Positions 25,832-34,288 of a stretch of DNA of 64,000 bases are shown here, in pieces (position 1 is the first letter of the stretch; every line of letters starts with the position of its first letter). This DNA comes from Neobacillus cucumis. GTDB taxonomy: Bacteria > Bacillota > Bacilli > Bacillales_B > DSM-18226. The notes under the pieces were generated by a model, which saw only the letters and a list, made by a program, of their open reading frames with translations, did not search any database and had not been told where the DNA came from. The translations under genes and the position numbers were made by a program. The stretch lies in NCBI RefSeq assembly GCF_016107705.1, contig NZ_JAEHGC010000003.1, positions 310,001 to 374,000 of the forward strand, given 5' to 3'.

Positions 25832-26031
25832 AGTACATTATTTTGTCGATTTCATGACAAAAACAATGCATATATAGTAGCAAACATGTGTTTAGAGGAA
25901 TGGGCATGGGTAAATTTGGGTAAAATGGATAATTTATTTTAACTAAATTTTAATATTATATAGGACAATTTACCACTCATATGCCCATAGAATAGGTTAC
26001 AAAGGATGAAAAAATGATTGGAGGCATCCAA

Positions 26032-26526
26032 ATGGCTCAGCAAGAAAGAAAATTACTCGCATGGCATGAAACAATGGAATTACACGAAATTGTTGCGTTT
26101 CAATCCATTGGCTTAATGAAACTAAAAATGTCGTTTAAAAAGGTTGAAGACCAGGAATTAAGAGAGCTTTACAGAACATGCATTGGGGAGCTTGAAGGAA
26201 ACTTAAATGAACTGCTTCAATTTTACCCTTCAGCACCGGGATATCAGGGGAGAGAGGCAGAAGCCCGTCAGGATGTCAGCTTTTTTGCCGCCGATCTGCT
26301 AGCCCTCTCTAAGGAGTTAGTCCGCTGCCTGGCAGCCGCCATTACGGAAACGGCAACACCTGCGTTAAGAAAAACCTTTACCAATCAGTTGATTGCTGCA
26401 ATTCACGGGCACGAACGGGCCTACAACTACATGCACAAACACGGCTATTATCCTTCCTATGATTTAGGCCCTTTGCTTGGGCAGGATGTTCACAATGCAC
26501 AGCACGCGCTTAGAATGAAATATTAG
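26032..26526 (+). CDS. CotF-family spore coat protein
   Basis: Protein of 164 residues. ATG 26032 follows TTGGAGG by seven bases; an earlier in-frame ATG at 26014 has no ribosome site. It is helical, and the second half matches the Coat_F family (PF07875): TETATPALRKTFTNQLIAA, the ITETATP-type turn, then HERAYNYMHKHGYYPSYDL. Members are spore coat components or related ferritin-like helical bundles. The sequence CATAGAATA at 25986-25994 fits the -10 of mother-cell sigma-K promoters, but no -35 is correctly spaced, so sporulation control is only suspected. In B. subtilis the flagellar genes lie at this place. The 25799-26031 gap otherwise holds only the hpf promoter. Confidence 0.82.
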   Translation: MAQQERKLLAWHETMELHEIVAFQSIGLMKLKMSFKKVEDQELRELYRTCIGELEGNLNELLQFYPSAPGYQGREAEARQDVSFFAADLLALSKELVRCLAAAITETATPALRKTFTNQLIAAIHGHERAYNYMHKHGYYPSYDLGPLLGQDVHNAQHALRMKY

Positions 26527-26573
26527 TGTTTTGAGGTGGCGGCATACAATGCTTGTCACCTTTATTTTGCTTC

Positions 26574-27290
26574 CTACCTTCCAAGAGTCAGCGATTGAAT
26601 ACCTGCTGCTCCTTCTTTTTTTATAAGCTTTGCAGCATGTCTAAGGGTTGAACCGGTTGTGTATACATCATCGATTAATACAATATTTTTTCCTTGGATA
26701 TCGATTTGCGGGTTAATGGCAAATACTTGTGGAAGATGAATCCGTTCGGACCTGCTTTTTTTTGATTGTTTTTCAGAGTGAACCCTGGTTAACAGCGATG
26801 TTGATGTAAAACCTGCTTCTAATAAAAGAGCCTCTGCTTGATTAAACCCCCGTTCGTAAAGGCGCTCCTCACTTAATGGAATTGGTACGAACACATCAGC
26901 TTTCATTTTTTGAAGGACTTCTTGAATTTGGACTGCAAATACCTTCGCAACGACATAGTCACCGCGAAATTTAAATACAGCAATCACTTCTTTTAAAAAA
27001 TCATTGTAAAGATATAATGATGTGTTTTTATCGAGATGCCCCTGCCACTCTGGATCCTGCTCCCACCGCAGGCAATCATGACAGAGGTCCCCATGACGAA
27101 ATTTCTCATCCAAATTACAGAATGGCCGGCAGCAAATGCTGCATGTCTCCCCTGCTATTTTTTCAAATTTGTTTTCACATTCGGAGCATAGATACTGATC
27201 TTTCTCCGGCGAAAAGATCACCCTCCATCCAATGATAGGAGGGATGGGTTGATGGCAAAGATAACAACGGTCCTGCTGGAAAAGAATCAT
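26574..27290 (-). CDS. comFC: ComFC, competence-associated phosphoribosyltransferase-like protein
   Basis: Protein of 238 residues of the ComF/GntX family, needed with ComFA for efficient uptake of transforming DNA. The N-terminal third is a Cys-rich zinc region (CYLCHQP, CSECENKF, CSICCRPF, CHDCLRW). The C-terminal part is a phosphoribosyltransferase fold with NIVLIDDVYTTGSTLRHAA as PRPP-binding loop. ATG 27290 follows GAGGTGA. It lies 16 bases after comFA with no comFB between. Natural competence is not proved by these two genes alone. Confidence 0.92.
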   Translation of the reverse strand: MILFQQDRCYLCHQPIPPIIGWRVIFSPEKDQYLCSECENKFEKIAGETCSICCRPFCNLDEKFRHGDLCHDCLRWEQDPEWQGHLDKNTSLYLYNDFLKEVIAVFKFRGDYVVAKVFAVQIQEVLQKMKADVFVPIPLSEERLYERGFNQAEALLLEAGFTSTSLLTRVHSEKQSKKSRSERIHLPQVFAINPQIDIQGKNIVLIDDVYTTGSTLRHAAKLIKKEGAAGIQSLTLGR

Positions 27291-27306
27291 CGGAATTCAC
27301 CTCTTT

Positions 27307-28779
27307 TTAATCGATTAGTCCCTTTTTAACTCCTTCCTGATTCATAAAAACAATTTGCTGCTTTGCTTTTAGCATCTCATCCGTTTTACCATAGTGAAAA
27401 AAGGTGACCACCCCTGTTGGATGGGCCGCGCTCCTTCCTGCCCTTCCGGCAATTTGAACAAGCGCGCTTTCAGAAAAAATATCATCCTCAGCACCAACAA
27501 TGGCGACATCGATGTTGGGAAAGGTAACGCCCCGTTCAAGGATCGTTGTCGTTAAAAGTAACGGTATTTCCTTTGCCCTCATTTTTTGTACCTTTTCCTT
27601 TCGTTCCGGGTCTTCCGCATGGACGGCTTCAATATTTGGAGCAAACTGTCGTAGGATCGAGAGCGCTTTTTCCATCAAAGGGATATTTGGAAAAAATACG
27701 AGTGATTGTTTATTACTTTCAATGCGATTTTTTATCCATTTAAGCACATTTGCGGGTAGTTTGTTTTTATGCAGGTTCTTTTGCCAATTCCCACACCAGA
27801 CAAATTGCGGGACTGGAAGCGGATGTCTATGGAATCGGGCTGGAATCGTCGTATAGGCTCTTTTTCCCTGCCGGCATTCTTTCTGCCATTTTTGATTAGG
27901 GGTGGCGGTTAAATAAATCATTGCTGAAACCGTTTTTCGCGCCTGTACAGCCGCATGCCGGAGTGACTCTTCAACGGTATAAGGAAAAGCATCCACTTCA
28001 TCAAGGATCAGGGTATCAAAGGCATGGTAGAACCTTAGCAGCTGATGTGTGGTCGCAATCGTGAGCGGTGCATAAAGATGGCGGTCCTTGCTCCCGCCAT
28101 AGAGGGAGGCAACAGAGATACCAGGAAACGCCGATTGAAGACGGGGAGTAAGTTCGAGAACTACATCGGTTCGGGGGGTAGCGATGCAAATTCTTTTTCG
28201 TGAGGCCAGTGCGGTCTCAATTCCATGGAACAAGACTTCAGTTTTCCCCGCCCCGCAAACTGCCCATACCAAAAGCTCATGATTTTGCTCGATCGCTTCA
28301 ATCACCCTATCAGATGCAGCCTGTTGTCCAGCTGATAGTTTCCCTTGCCATTCCATGATCTTTCCGGGTAGTTTTATTTCTGGCGGGGGACCATTCCAGC
28401 CGATAAGAGGTGTGCATTCACTTATTCTTCCCATCATAATACAGTGTCGGCAATAGAGGCATATTTCGCCGCATCGTGCGCATGGAAAGCGGGCGAACCA
28501 TTGTGGGTCCTTGTTCCCACAACGAGCACAAATCGGCTGCTTTCCGAGGTAATCAATGCCTTTACGGTAGGTTACATAGCCTTGTTCATAGTGAGCTTGG
28601 AGTTCCTTCGATGGGATGTCATCTGTGAGAAGTTGTTTGCCGGTAAGAAGCTGCTGCAGTTCAGGGTTAAAGTGAAAGTTTGGGTTATGAGGTGGATGCG
28701 GGATATTGGGAATGCGGGAAATCGGCTGGGAATCTTCCTTTTGCGGGCAGAGGATATTGTTTTTCAATGCGAATCGCAT
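27307..28779 (-). CDS. comFA: ComFA, DNA-uptake helicase-like ATPase
   Basis: Cytoplasmic membrane-associated ATPase that helps pull single-stranded DNA into the cell. The start is ATG 28779, five bases after AGAAGGTG, giving 490 residues. It has a four-Cys zinc finger (CARCGNKDP, CARCGEICLYCRHC, about 90-125), Walker A VCGAGKTEVLF, a DEVD Walker B (LILDEVDAF), motif III YLTATPNQ, and a helicase C domain with ALVQIAGRAGRS. The gene heads a comFA-comFC operon. The repeat array at 28886-29208 lies just upstream, in the promoter area. Confidence 0.93.
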   Translation of the reverse strand: MRFALKNNILCPQKEDSQPISRIPNIPHPPHNPNFHFNPELQQLLTGKQLLTDDIPSKELQAHYEQGYVTYRKGIDYLGKQPICARCGNKDPQWFARFPCARCGEICLYCRHCIMMGRISECTPLIGWNGPPPEIKLPGKIMEWQGKLSAGQQAASDRVIEAIEQNHELLVWAVCGAGKTEVLFHGIETALASRKRICIATPRTDVVLELTPRLQSAFPGISVASLYGGSKDRHLYAPLTIATTHQLLRFYHAFDTLILDEVDAFPYTVEESLRHAAVQARKTVSAMIYLTATPNQKWQKECRQGKRAYTTIPARFHRHPLPVPQFVWCGNWQKNLHKNKLPANVLKWIKNRIESNKQSLVFFPNIPLMEKALSILRQFAPNIEAVHAEDPERKEKVQKMRAKEIPLLLTTTILERGVTFPNIDVAIVGAEDDIFSESALVQIAGRAGRSAAHPTGVVTFFHYGKTDEMLKAKQQIVFMNQEGVKKGLID

Positions 28780-28885
28780 GAGGGCACCTTCTTTTTTGGG
28801 GATTGTAGTAAAATTCAATCAGTGGGGTCATTTAAAATTTCGACAGGAACCGATAATATCCTGTTTATGTCGAAAAATCTTTTTG

Positions 28886-29208
28886 ATGTTCCAAGCGAGA
28901 CTTTATAAATGTTCTGATTAACCGGTTTATGCTCCAAGCTAAGAAATATATGTTCCCATTCACCGATAATATGTTCCAAGCTGACATTGAGACAGTCAAA
29001 AAGCCAAGCGAGTGCCTGGCTTAGGTAATTTTCCATTCAATTTTTGAACGTCGGAACTAATTTTATGCGAATCTTGGGCTTCTTTTTACCATCTATAGAA
29101 GAGATTCAATTTTACTTTCCTATATGAACGTTATATGTTCCGATTCGGACGATTTATGTTCCAAGTTAGGCAATATATGTTCTCGTTTTCCGATTTTATG
29201 ATCTAATC
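28886..29208. repeat. 21-bp-phased ATGTTCC repeat array
   Basis: ATGTTCC-like starts occur at 28886, 28909, 28929, 28950 and 28971, and again at 29135, 29156, 29177 and 29198. In each cluster the spacing is 21 bases (23 and 20 for the first two). Two unit types alternate: one continues CAAGCT (ATGTTCCAAGCT), the other CATTCACCG or GATTCGGACG. The true unit is thus about 42 bases. The degV terminator sits between the clusters. The array fills most of the 430-base gap between degV and comFA and codes for nothing I can support. Confidence 0.85.
28996..29022 (-). terminator. Terminator of degV
   Basis: The minus strand has AAGCCA/TGGCTT arms (29001-29006 with 29017-29022), an extra inner GC pair, and TTTTTG after. 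It lies about 190 bases past the degV stop, inside the repeat region. Confidence 0.6.
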
Positions 29209-30048
29209 TTATTTCCTCATCCAGCCCATGCCCATTGCGCCTTCGCCTAGATGGGTTCCGATTACGGCACCAAAATAGCCAATCGAAAATTCAACATTCG
29301 GATATATAGCCGATAACTCTGCTTTCCACTCATTTGCTTCCGCTTCGCGGTTGGCATGGATAATGACAGCCCGATAGGATGCACCCGTGGCCGCATCCTC
29401 CCCTAGCAAGTCAGCAATCCGCTTCATCGCTTTTTTGCGTGTCCGGATTTTTTCAAAAGGAACAATAACCTTATTTTCAAAATGGAGCAACGGTTTCACC
29501 TGGAGCAGGCTGCCGATAAAGGCTTGAGCGCTTGAAAGGCGTCCTCCTCGCTGCAAATGGGAAAGATCATCGACCATAAAATAAGCCCGGGCTGATTGCT
29601 TCAGCTCTTCAAGGCGCGCCATGATTGTATCCGCATCAGCACCTTTTGAGGCCATTTCCGCAGCTTCAATCGCATAAAAGCCTTGAACCATACAGCTGAT
29701 CTCTGAATCAAACGGATAGACCCTTATCCCGTCTACCATCGTCCCTGCCGTGACAGCCCCCTGGATGGTTCCGCTGATGCCACTTGAAAGATGGATGCTG
29801 ATGACCGCATCATACTGCTTCGCTAATTGCTCAAATAGCTCGACAAACTGGCCGACTGGCGGTTGTGAAGTAGTTGGCAAACCTTTTTCCTTCACTTCTT
29901 GGTAAAATTCCTCTGCGGATATGTCAACCTCTTCCTGGTAAGCCTCATTTCCGAAAATAACATTTAACGGGACCATATGTATATTCCATTTATCACGTAA
30001 TTCCTTCGGGATGTATGCAGTACTATCCGTGACAACTGCTGTTTTCAT
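29209..30048 (-). CDS. degV: DegV-family fatty-acid-binding protein
   Basis: Protein of 279 residues, full length for the family. Members bind a fatty acid in a cleft between two domains; in Firmicutes related FakB proteins present fatty acids to the kinase FakA. Typical motifs are VVTDSTAYIPKEL at the N-terminus, TTSQPPVGQFVELFE, SIHLSSGISGTIQGA and LSHLQRGGRLSSAQAFIG. AAGGA upstream of ATG 30048 gives a usable start. Its place between comFA and degU is as in B. subtilis (yviA/degV). Whether it serves lipid recycling here is not shown. Confidence 0.92.
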   Translation of the reverse strand: MKTAVVTDSTAYIPKELRDKWNIHMVPLNVIFGNEAYQEEVDISAEEFYQEVKEKGLPTTSQPPVGQFVELFEQLAKQYDAVISIHLSSGISGTIQGAVTAGTMVDGIRVYPFDSEISCMVQGFYAIEAAEMASKGADADTIMARLEELKQSARAYFMVDDLSHLQRGGRLSSAQAFIGSLLQVKPLLHFENKVIVPFEKIRTRKKAMKRIADLLGEDAATGASYRAVIIHANREAEANEWKAELSAIYPNVEFSIGYFGAVIGTHLGEGAMGMGWMRK

Positions 30049-30128
30049 AACAAAATACCATCCTTGTCTAGACTATTGTTTTTCCATTTTATCTGAAATC
30101 CAGTTATTTTGCATTAATTTATCAGACA

Positions 30129-30156
30129 TAAAAAGAACACGCCCGAAAGCGTGCTC
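30129..30156 (-). terminator. Terminator of degU
   Basis: The minus strand has GAGCACGC/GCGTGTTC arms (30135-30142 with 30149-30156) followed by TTTTTATG, 30 bases past the degU stop codon. Confidence 0.85.
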
Positions 30157-30185
30157 TCTCCAAAGTATTTTAACGCATCTATACG

Positions 30186-30869
30186 TTAACGAACTTCTAC
30201 CCAGCCATTTTTAATCGCAACGACAACGGCTTGTGTACGGTCGTTTACGTTCATTTTTTGCAGGATATTGCTGACATGGTTTTTAACGGTTTTTTCACTG
30301 ATGAAAAGGGCTTCCCCGATTCCGCGGTTACTTTTTCCATCAGCAAGCATTTGCAGCACTTCACATTCACGGCGCGTTAACAAATGAAGCGGCCGGCGGA
30401 TTTCCACCGTTTGAACGTATGAGCCTCCAAATACCTTTCCAGCTGTTAAACGGCGGTATTCATTCACAAGATTATGCGTAACCTTTGGATGTAAATAGGA
30501 GCCGCCGTCTGCAACGACGCGAACTGCATCGATGAGGGCATCGGCATCCATTTCCTTTAAAAGATACCCTTGCGCCCCAGTTTGAAGTGCATGCGTAACA
30601 TAATTTTCATCGTCATGAATCGATAAAATAATGACCTTTGTCTCCGGGTATTTTTCTACGAGCTCCTTGGTTGCTTCCACACCGTTCTTTTGCGGCATAT
30701 TTATATCCATGATGACCACATCTGGACTGAATTCTTGGACAATACGAACCGCTTCGCTGCCGTCATCCCCCTCGGCCACAACCTGGAACGTTTTTTCAAA
30801 TTCGAGAATCCTTTTTACTCCTTCTCTAAACAATTGATGATCGTCGATAATGGCAATTTTAGTTGTCAA
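30186..30869 (-). CDS. degU: DegU, NarL-family response regulator
   Basis: Regulator of exoenzymes, competence, motility and biofilm matrix in Bacillus. The 227 residues have a receiver domain with acidic pair [11 protein letters not shown], phospho-Asp in [13 protein letters not shown] and Lys in QGYLLKEMD, and a C-terminal LuxR/NarL helix-turn-helix ([32 protein letters not shown]). The start is TTG 30869, eight bases after GGGAGG. It follows degS by 72 bases in the same direction. Its flagellar targets are not at their usual place next to comF. Confidence 0.96.
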   Translation of the reverse strand: MTTKIAIIDDHQLFREGVKRILEFEKTFQVVAEGDDGSEAVRIVQEFSPDVVIMDINMPQKNGVEATKELVEKYPETKVIILSIHDDENYVTHALQTGAQGYLLKEMDADALIDAVRVVADGGSYLHPKVTHNLVNEYRRLTAGKVFGGSYVQTVEIRRPLHLLTRRECEVLQMLADGKSNRGIGEALFISEKTVKNHVSNILQKMNVNDRTQAVVVAIKNGWVEVR

Positions 30870-30941
30870 TTTCTTCGCCTCCCTAATCCTTGTAATAAGA
30901 TTTCGTTGTTTAAATCACTTTAAGTTCAGGTTAATTGATTC

Positions 30942-32075
30942 CTATTCAGGCAGCGGAACGTGAATGGTAACAGCGGTTCCCTTACCAATTTTTGATTCAA
31001 TTATAATTTCTCCATCCAGCAAGTCAACCCGTTCCTTCATGCCCATAATCCCAAAGGATTCAGGTTTCTTCTGACTCGTATCAAATCCAGCACCATTGTC
31101 CTTAATGAGTACTGTAATGGCTGTCTTAGTCATTTCTAATTTTACTTTAATTTCGCAGGCATTGGCGTGTTTTAAAGCGTTCTGCACTGACTCTTGGATC
31201 ATTCGGAATAATGCGACCTCGTACTTAGCTGGAAGACGGTGTTCTAGTCCAATATTCACAAAATCAATTTTGGAGTGTTTATGATATTCTTCGATGGTTA
31301 GCAGGTATTTTCTGAGGGTAGGAACCAATCCTAAATCATCCAATGCCATAGGACGAAGGTCGTAAATAATCCTGCGAACCTCGTAAAGTGCTGAACGGAC
31401 CATTTTTTTAAAACTATGAATCTCTGAAAAAGCATCTTCGGGTCCGCTCTCCCGATACACCCGCTCAATTAAATCCGAGCGCATTATCACATTGGCTAGC
31501 ATTTGCGCGGGACCATCATGGATTTCCCGCGACATCCTCTTCCGCTCTTCCTCCTGAGCCTCAATAATTTTTAAGCCAAAATCCTGCTTCGCTTTCGCAT
31601 CCTCGAGCGCGACGCCCATTTCACTCATTAAATAATTCATCACAACAGAGATTTGCGATATCAGATGCTCTGCCCGGTCAATGGTATCATCCAGTGCCAG
31701 TAGTCTTCGCTCAAGATCATCTCGTTTATCCAATAGCTGCTTCTTGTATTGCCAATTGATAGTGAGGTCCATTTGAAGCTGGTGCGCTTTTTCGTACGCC
31801 TCCCGGACTTCGCCCTCCGAATAACGTTTAATGTTCATACTCACTTCAGAAAGCCTTGAACGAGCCTGCCGGACCTGTTCCTCAAGGGAGTCTCCTTCAC
31901 CCGAGAGCTTCTCCACCATATGCTTAATGGCTTGGAGCTCATCCCTCATGCTGTCGTAATCCTGGCGGCATTGCTCTTCAATTTGAAATATATCCGTTTT
32001 ACTGGAAGTAACGGTTTCAATCATTTTTTCACGAATCTCATCAATCGACTTCATATTAATTTTTTTTATCTTCAT
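30942..32075 (-). CDS. degS: DegS, cytoplasmic sensor histidine kinase
   Basis: Kinase partner of DegU. The 377 residues have no membrane helix. Order: sensor domain with long coiled coil (about 1-180, including DegS-type MRDELQAIKHMVEKLSGEGD), HisKA_3 with the phospho-His in RMSREIHDGPAQMLANVI (about 190), and HATPase_c with IQESVQNALKHANA (N box) and VLIKDNGAGFD (G1). ATG 32075 follows GGAGG by seven bases. Length and architecture match B. subtilis DegS (385). Confidence 0.95.
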   Translation of the reverse strand: MKIKKINMKSIDEIREKMIETVTSSKTDIFQIEEQCRQDYDSMRDELQAIKHMVEKLSGEGDSLEEQVRQARSRLSEVSMNIKRYSEGEVREAYEKAHQLQMDLTINWQYKKQLLDKRDDLERRLLALDDTIDRAEHLISQISVVMNYLMSEMGVALEDAKAKQDFGLKIIEAQEEERKRMSREIHDGPAQMLANVIMRSDLIERVYRESGPEDAFSEIHSFKKMVRSALYEVRRIIYDLRPMALDDLGLVPTLRKYLLTIEEYHKHSKIDFVNIGLEHRLPAKYEVALFRMIQESVQNALKHANACEIKVKLEMTKTAITVLIKDNGAGFDTSQKKPESFGIMGMKERVDLLDGEIIIESKIGKGTAVTIHVPLPE

Positions 32076-32375
32076 AAAAATGCCTCCATTAAGAAGCTTT
32101 GTGTACCCTGCTTTTTATCCTTAGAACAAAGGCCTTTTAACATATTTTACCTTGAATTGTATTAATGTAGAAATTTAAAGGTAACTAAACCCTCAAATTT
32201 CGTAAAAAAGTTGTATAATAAGAGTACTATTTCTAAAACTTTTTTACTATTAAAAATAAGCACTAATCAGGTTTACACTATCAAACATGTCTTATTATAC
32301 CATGCTAAGGTTACACATATATTAAAGTTATATTACACAAATCATTTTTTCAGAAAAATAGAAGGAGGCTCACGT

Positions 32376-33008
32376 ATGCTTTCCCGCTACTATACGGTAA
32401 AAGAGTCCGGAGAACATGAAATTGTTATTCAAAAATCCCGTTTTATTGCCCATATAAAAAGAGTTGAAACGGAAGCAGCTGCACAGGATTTTATCCAAAC
32501 GATTAAGAAAGAACATTGGGATGCAACACATAATTGTTCCGCCTATCTAATTGGCGAAAACGATCAAATACAAAAAGCCAATGATGATGGCGAACCAAGC
32601 GGCACAGCTGGCGTACCGATCCTAGAAGTATTAAAGAAAAAGAATTTGAAGGATACAGCGGTTGTCGTCACCCGTTATTTTGGAGGAATTAAATTGGGAG
32701 CCGGCGGACTGATTCGTGCGTATGGAAAAGCGACTTCAGAAGGAATTTCAGCAACTGGTGTAGTTGAGCGGAAATTAATGAAAGTCATGCATGTTACTGT
32801 CGATTATACATGGCTTGGTAAATTGGAAAATGAACTGCGTTCTTCTGTTTATACGATCAAAGAAATTCATTATTTAGATACAGTAGAATTTGAAGTTTTT
32901 GTTGAAGAAGGCGAAATTGAGCAATTCAACAATTGGATAACAGAAATGACCAATGGACAAGGTAAAATTAGCGAAGGGGAAATACTTTACCTGGAGGAAG
33001 ATATTTAA
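32376..33008 (+). CDS. yvyE: YigZ/IMPACT-family protein (YvyE)
   Basis: Protein of 210 residues. ATG 32376 has GAAGGAGG upstream; the frame is open further back to 32211, but that part is untranslated leader and contains a TATAAT (32214-32219) that could be a -10. The N-terminal UPF0029/IMPACT domain (about 15-125) shows FIAHIKRVETEAAAQDFI and NDDGEPSGTAGVPILEVL, with RYFGGIKLGAGGLIRAYG. A small C-terminal DUF1949 domain follows. The family is widely conserved, but its bacterial function is not settled. It is divergent from degS, as in B. subtilis. Confidence 0.93.
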   Translation: MLSRYYTVKESGEHEIVIQKSRFIAHIKRVETEAAAQDFIQTIKKEHWDATHNCSAYLIGENDQIQKANDDGEPSGTAGVPILEVLKKKNLKDTAVVVTRYFGGIKLGAGGLIRAYGKATSEGISATGVVERKLMKVMHVTVDYTWLGKLENELRSSVYTIKEIHYLDTVEFEVFVEEGEIEQFNNWITEMTNGQGKISEGEILYLEEDI

Positions 33009-33010
33009 AC

Positions 33011-33036
33011 GGCTGACCAATGATGGATTGGCCTTT
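33011..33036 (+). terminator. Weak terminator of yvyE
   Basis: ACCAAT/ATTGGC-type arms with a short loop are followed by TTTTT, just after the stop codon. Confidence 0.55.
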
Positions 33037-33152
33037 TTGTCATCCAAAGTACATTTTTTTACAAATTCCAACAATATCCAACATTAAATTTACGATTTAC
33101 AAAATATTTCATTTTACCAATCTCCTAAAATATTATAGAATTAATCATGGTT

Positions 33153-33170
33153 CTGTATGTTTTCATACAG
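33153..33170. promoter_or_regulatory. Palindrome in the leader of the LCP gene
   Basis: Perfect CTGTATG-TTTT-CATACAG inverted repeat, 28 bases before the LCP ribosome-site/start region and about 16 bases after a TATTAT -10-like sequence (33131-33136). Its position fits an operator or a leader hairpin. Confidence 0.4.
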
Positions 33171-33197
33171 TATTTTACAATGAAAAGGAGATCATCT

Positions 33198-34202
33198 ATG
33201 TCTGCAAATAGACAAGACCGTATAAATAAACACTCTAAGAAGAAAAGAAAAAGATTTTTAGCATGGATCTTATTGCCTATATTAGTCATTGGGCTCGGCG
33301 GTGCAGCCTATGCCACTTTCCTTTATAACAAAGCAGAATCGGTAATGAATAAATCATATAAGCCGATTGATCGGGAATCAAAACGTGTATTTAAAAATGT
33401 GCCGGTAGAAAACACATCGATTCTTTTCATTGGAGTCGATGATAGTAAGAAACGAAAAGAAGGCAATCCGCGCTCTGATGCTTTGATGGTAGCAACGTTT
33501 AACAAAAAAGATAAATCCATTAAGCTACTAAGCATCCCGCGTGATTCTTATGTTTATATTCCAGAAAAGAATATCTACACAAAAATCACTCATGCACATG
33601 CCTATGGCGGTGTAAAGCTTACACTTGATACCGTTGAAGAATTACTTGATATGCCAATTAATTATTATGTAAAAATGAATTTCAATGCGTTTATGGATAT
33701 CATTAATGCCCTAGGCGGAATTGATGTTAATGTTCCATATACCTTTACGGAACAGGATTCTCAGGATCATAAGGGTGCCATTACCTTACAAAAAGGAATG
33801 CAACATCTGAACGGGGAACAAGCATTGGCTCTAGCAAGAACAAGACATTATGACAGCGATATTTATCGTGGAAAACGACAACAGGAAATTATGAAGTCGA
33901 TTCTCTCACAAGCAACTTCCGTTAAAAATGTAACCAGTTATTCAAAAGTAATCGATGCAGTTGGTAAAAATATGACAACAGATTTAACATTTGATCAAAT
34001 GTTATCGTTCCTAAACTATATTAAAGCAGGCGGTTTAGATACTGAGTCACTTACCTTAAAAGGTTCAGATTCACGGATTAGCGGGATTTATTATTATCGA
34101 TTAGATCAAGCCTCATTAGATGAAACAAAGTTAATCTTGAAAAACCATCTATTAGGAAAAACTACTACGTCTTCAAGTGATACTACTGGAACAAGTCAAT
34201 AA
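33198..34202 (+). CDS. tagV: LytR-CpsA-Psr (LCP) wall polymer ligase, TagV-like
   Basis: LCP enzymes move teichoic acid from undecaprenyl carrier to peptidoglycan on the outer membrane face. ATG 33198 follows AAAGGAG; the longer frame from 33147 has no ribosome site. The 334-residue protein has a Lys/Arg-rich cytoplasmic start, one membrane helix (about 22-42), and an LCP domain with NTSILFIGVDDSKKRKEGNP, RSDALMVATF, LLSIPRDSYVYIP, GGIDVNVPYTF and ALALARTRHYDSDIYRGKRQ. Conserved Asp and Arg residues for pyrophosphate binding are present. A Ser/Thr-rich tail ends it. Synteny (yvyE, LCP gene, tagO) points to TagV rather than TagT or TagU. Confidence 0.88.
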   Translation: MSANRQDRINKHSKKKRKRFLAWILLPILVIGLGGAAYATFLYNKAESVMNKSYKPIDRESKRVFKNVPVENTSILFIGVDDSKKRKEGNPRSDALMVATFNKKDKSIKLLSIPRDSYVYIPEKNIYTKITHAHAYGGVKLTLDTVEELLDMPINYYVKMNFNAFMDIINALGGIDVNVPYTFTEQDSQDHKGAITLQKGMQHLNGEQALALARTRHYDSDIYRGKRQQEIMKSILSQATSVKNVTSYSKVIDAVGKNMTTDLTFDQMLSFLNYIKAGGLDTESLTLKGSDSRISGIYYYRLDQASLDETKLILKNHLLGKTTTSSSDTTGTSQ

Positions 34203-34205
34203 TAG

Positions 34206-34240
34206 AAAAAACCCGGCTGACACCTTCAGCCGGGTTTTTT
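34206..34240 (+). terminator. Terminator of the LCP gene
   Basis: Perfect 15-base arms with a five-base loop (34206-34220 with 34226-34240), A on one side and T on the other. It works in either direction. Confidence 0.9.
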
Positions 34241-34258
34241 CTATTTAATTTCTCCAAA

Positions 34259-34286
34259 ATAAAAAGGACCCACTCAAAGGTCCTTT
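34259..34286 (-). terminator. Terminator of tagO
   Basis: AAAGGACC/GGTCCTTT arms (34263-34270 with 34279-34286) are followed on the minus strand by TTTATTTT. The stop codon of tagO is adjacent. Confidence 0.82.
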
Positions 34287-34288
34287 CA

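Noticed and set aside
25986..25994. Sigma-K-type -10 (CATAGAATA) before the coat protein gene.
   Set aside because: No -35 AC element lies at the usual spacing; it is mentioned in the gene entry but not called as a promoter.
28815..29036. 73-codon minus-strand frame in the repeat region before comFA.
   Set aside because: It is made of the 21-bp units and the degV terminator and has no family resemblance.
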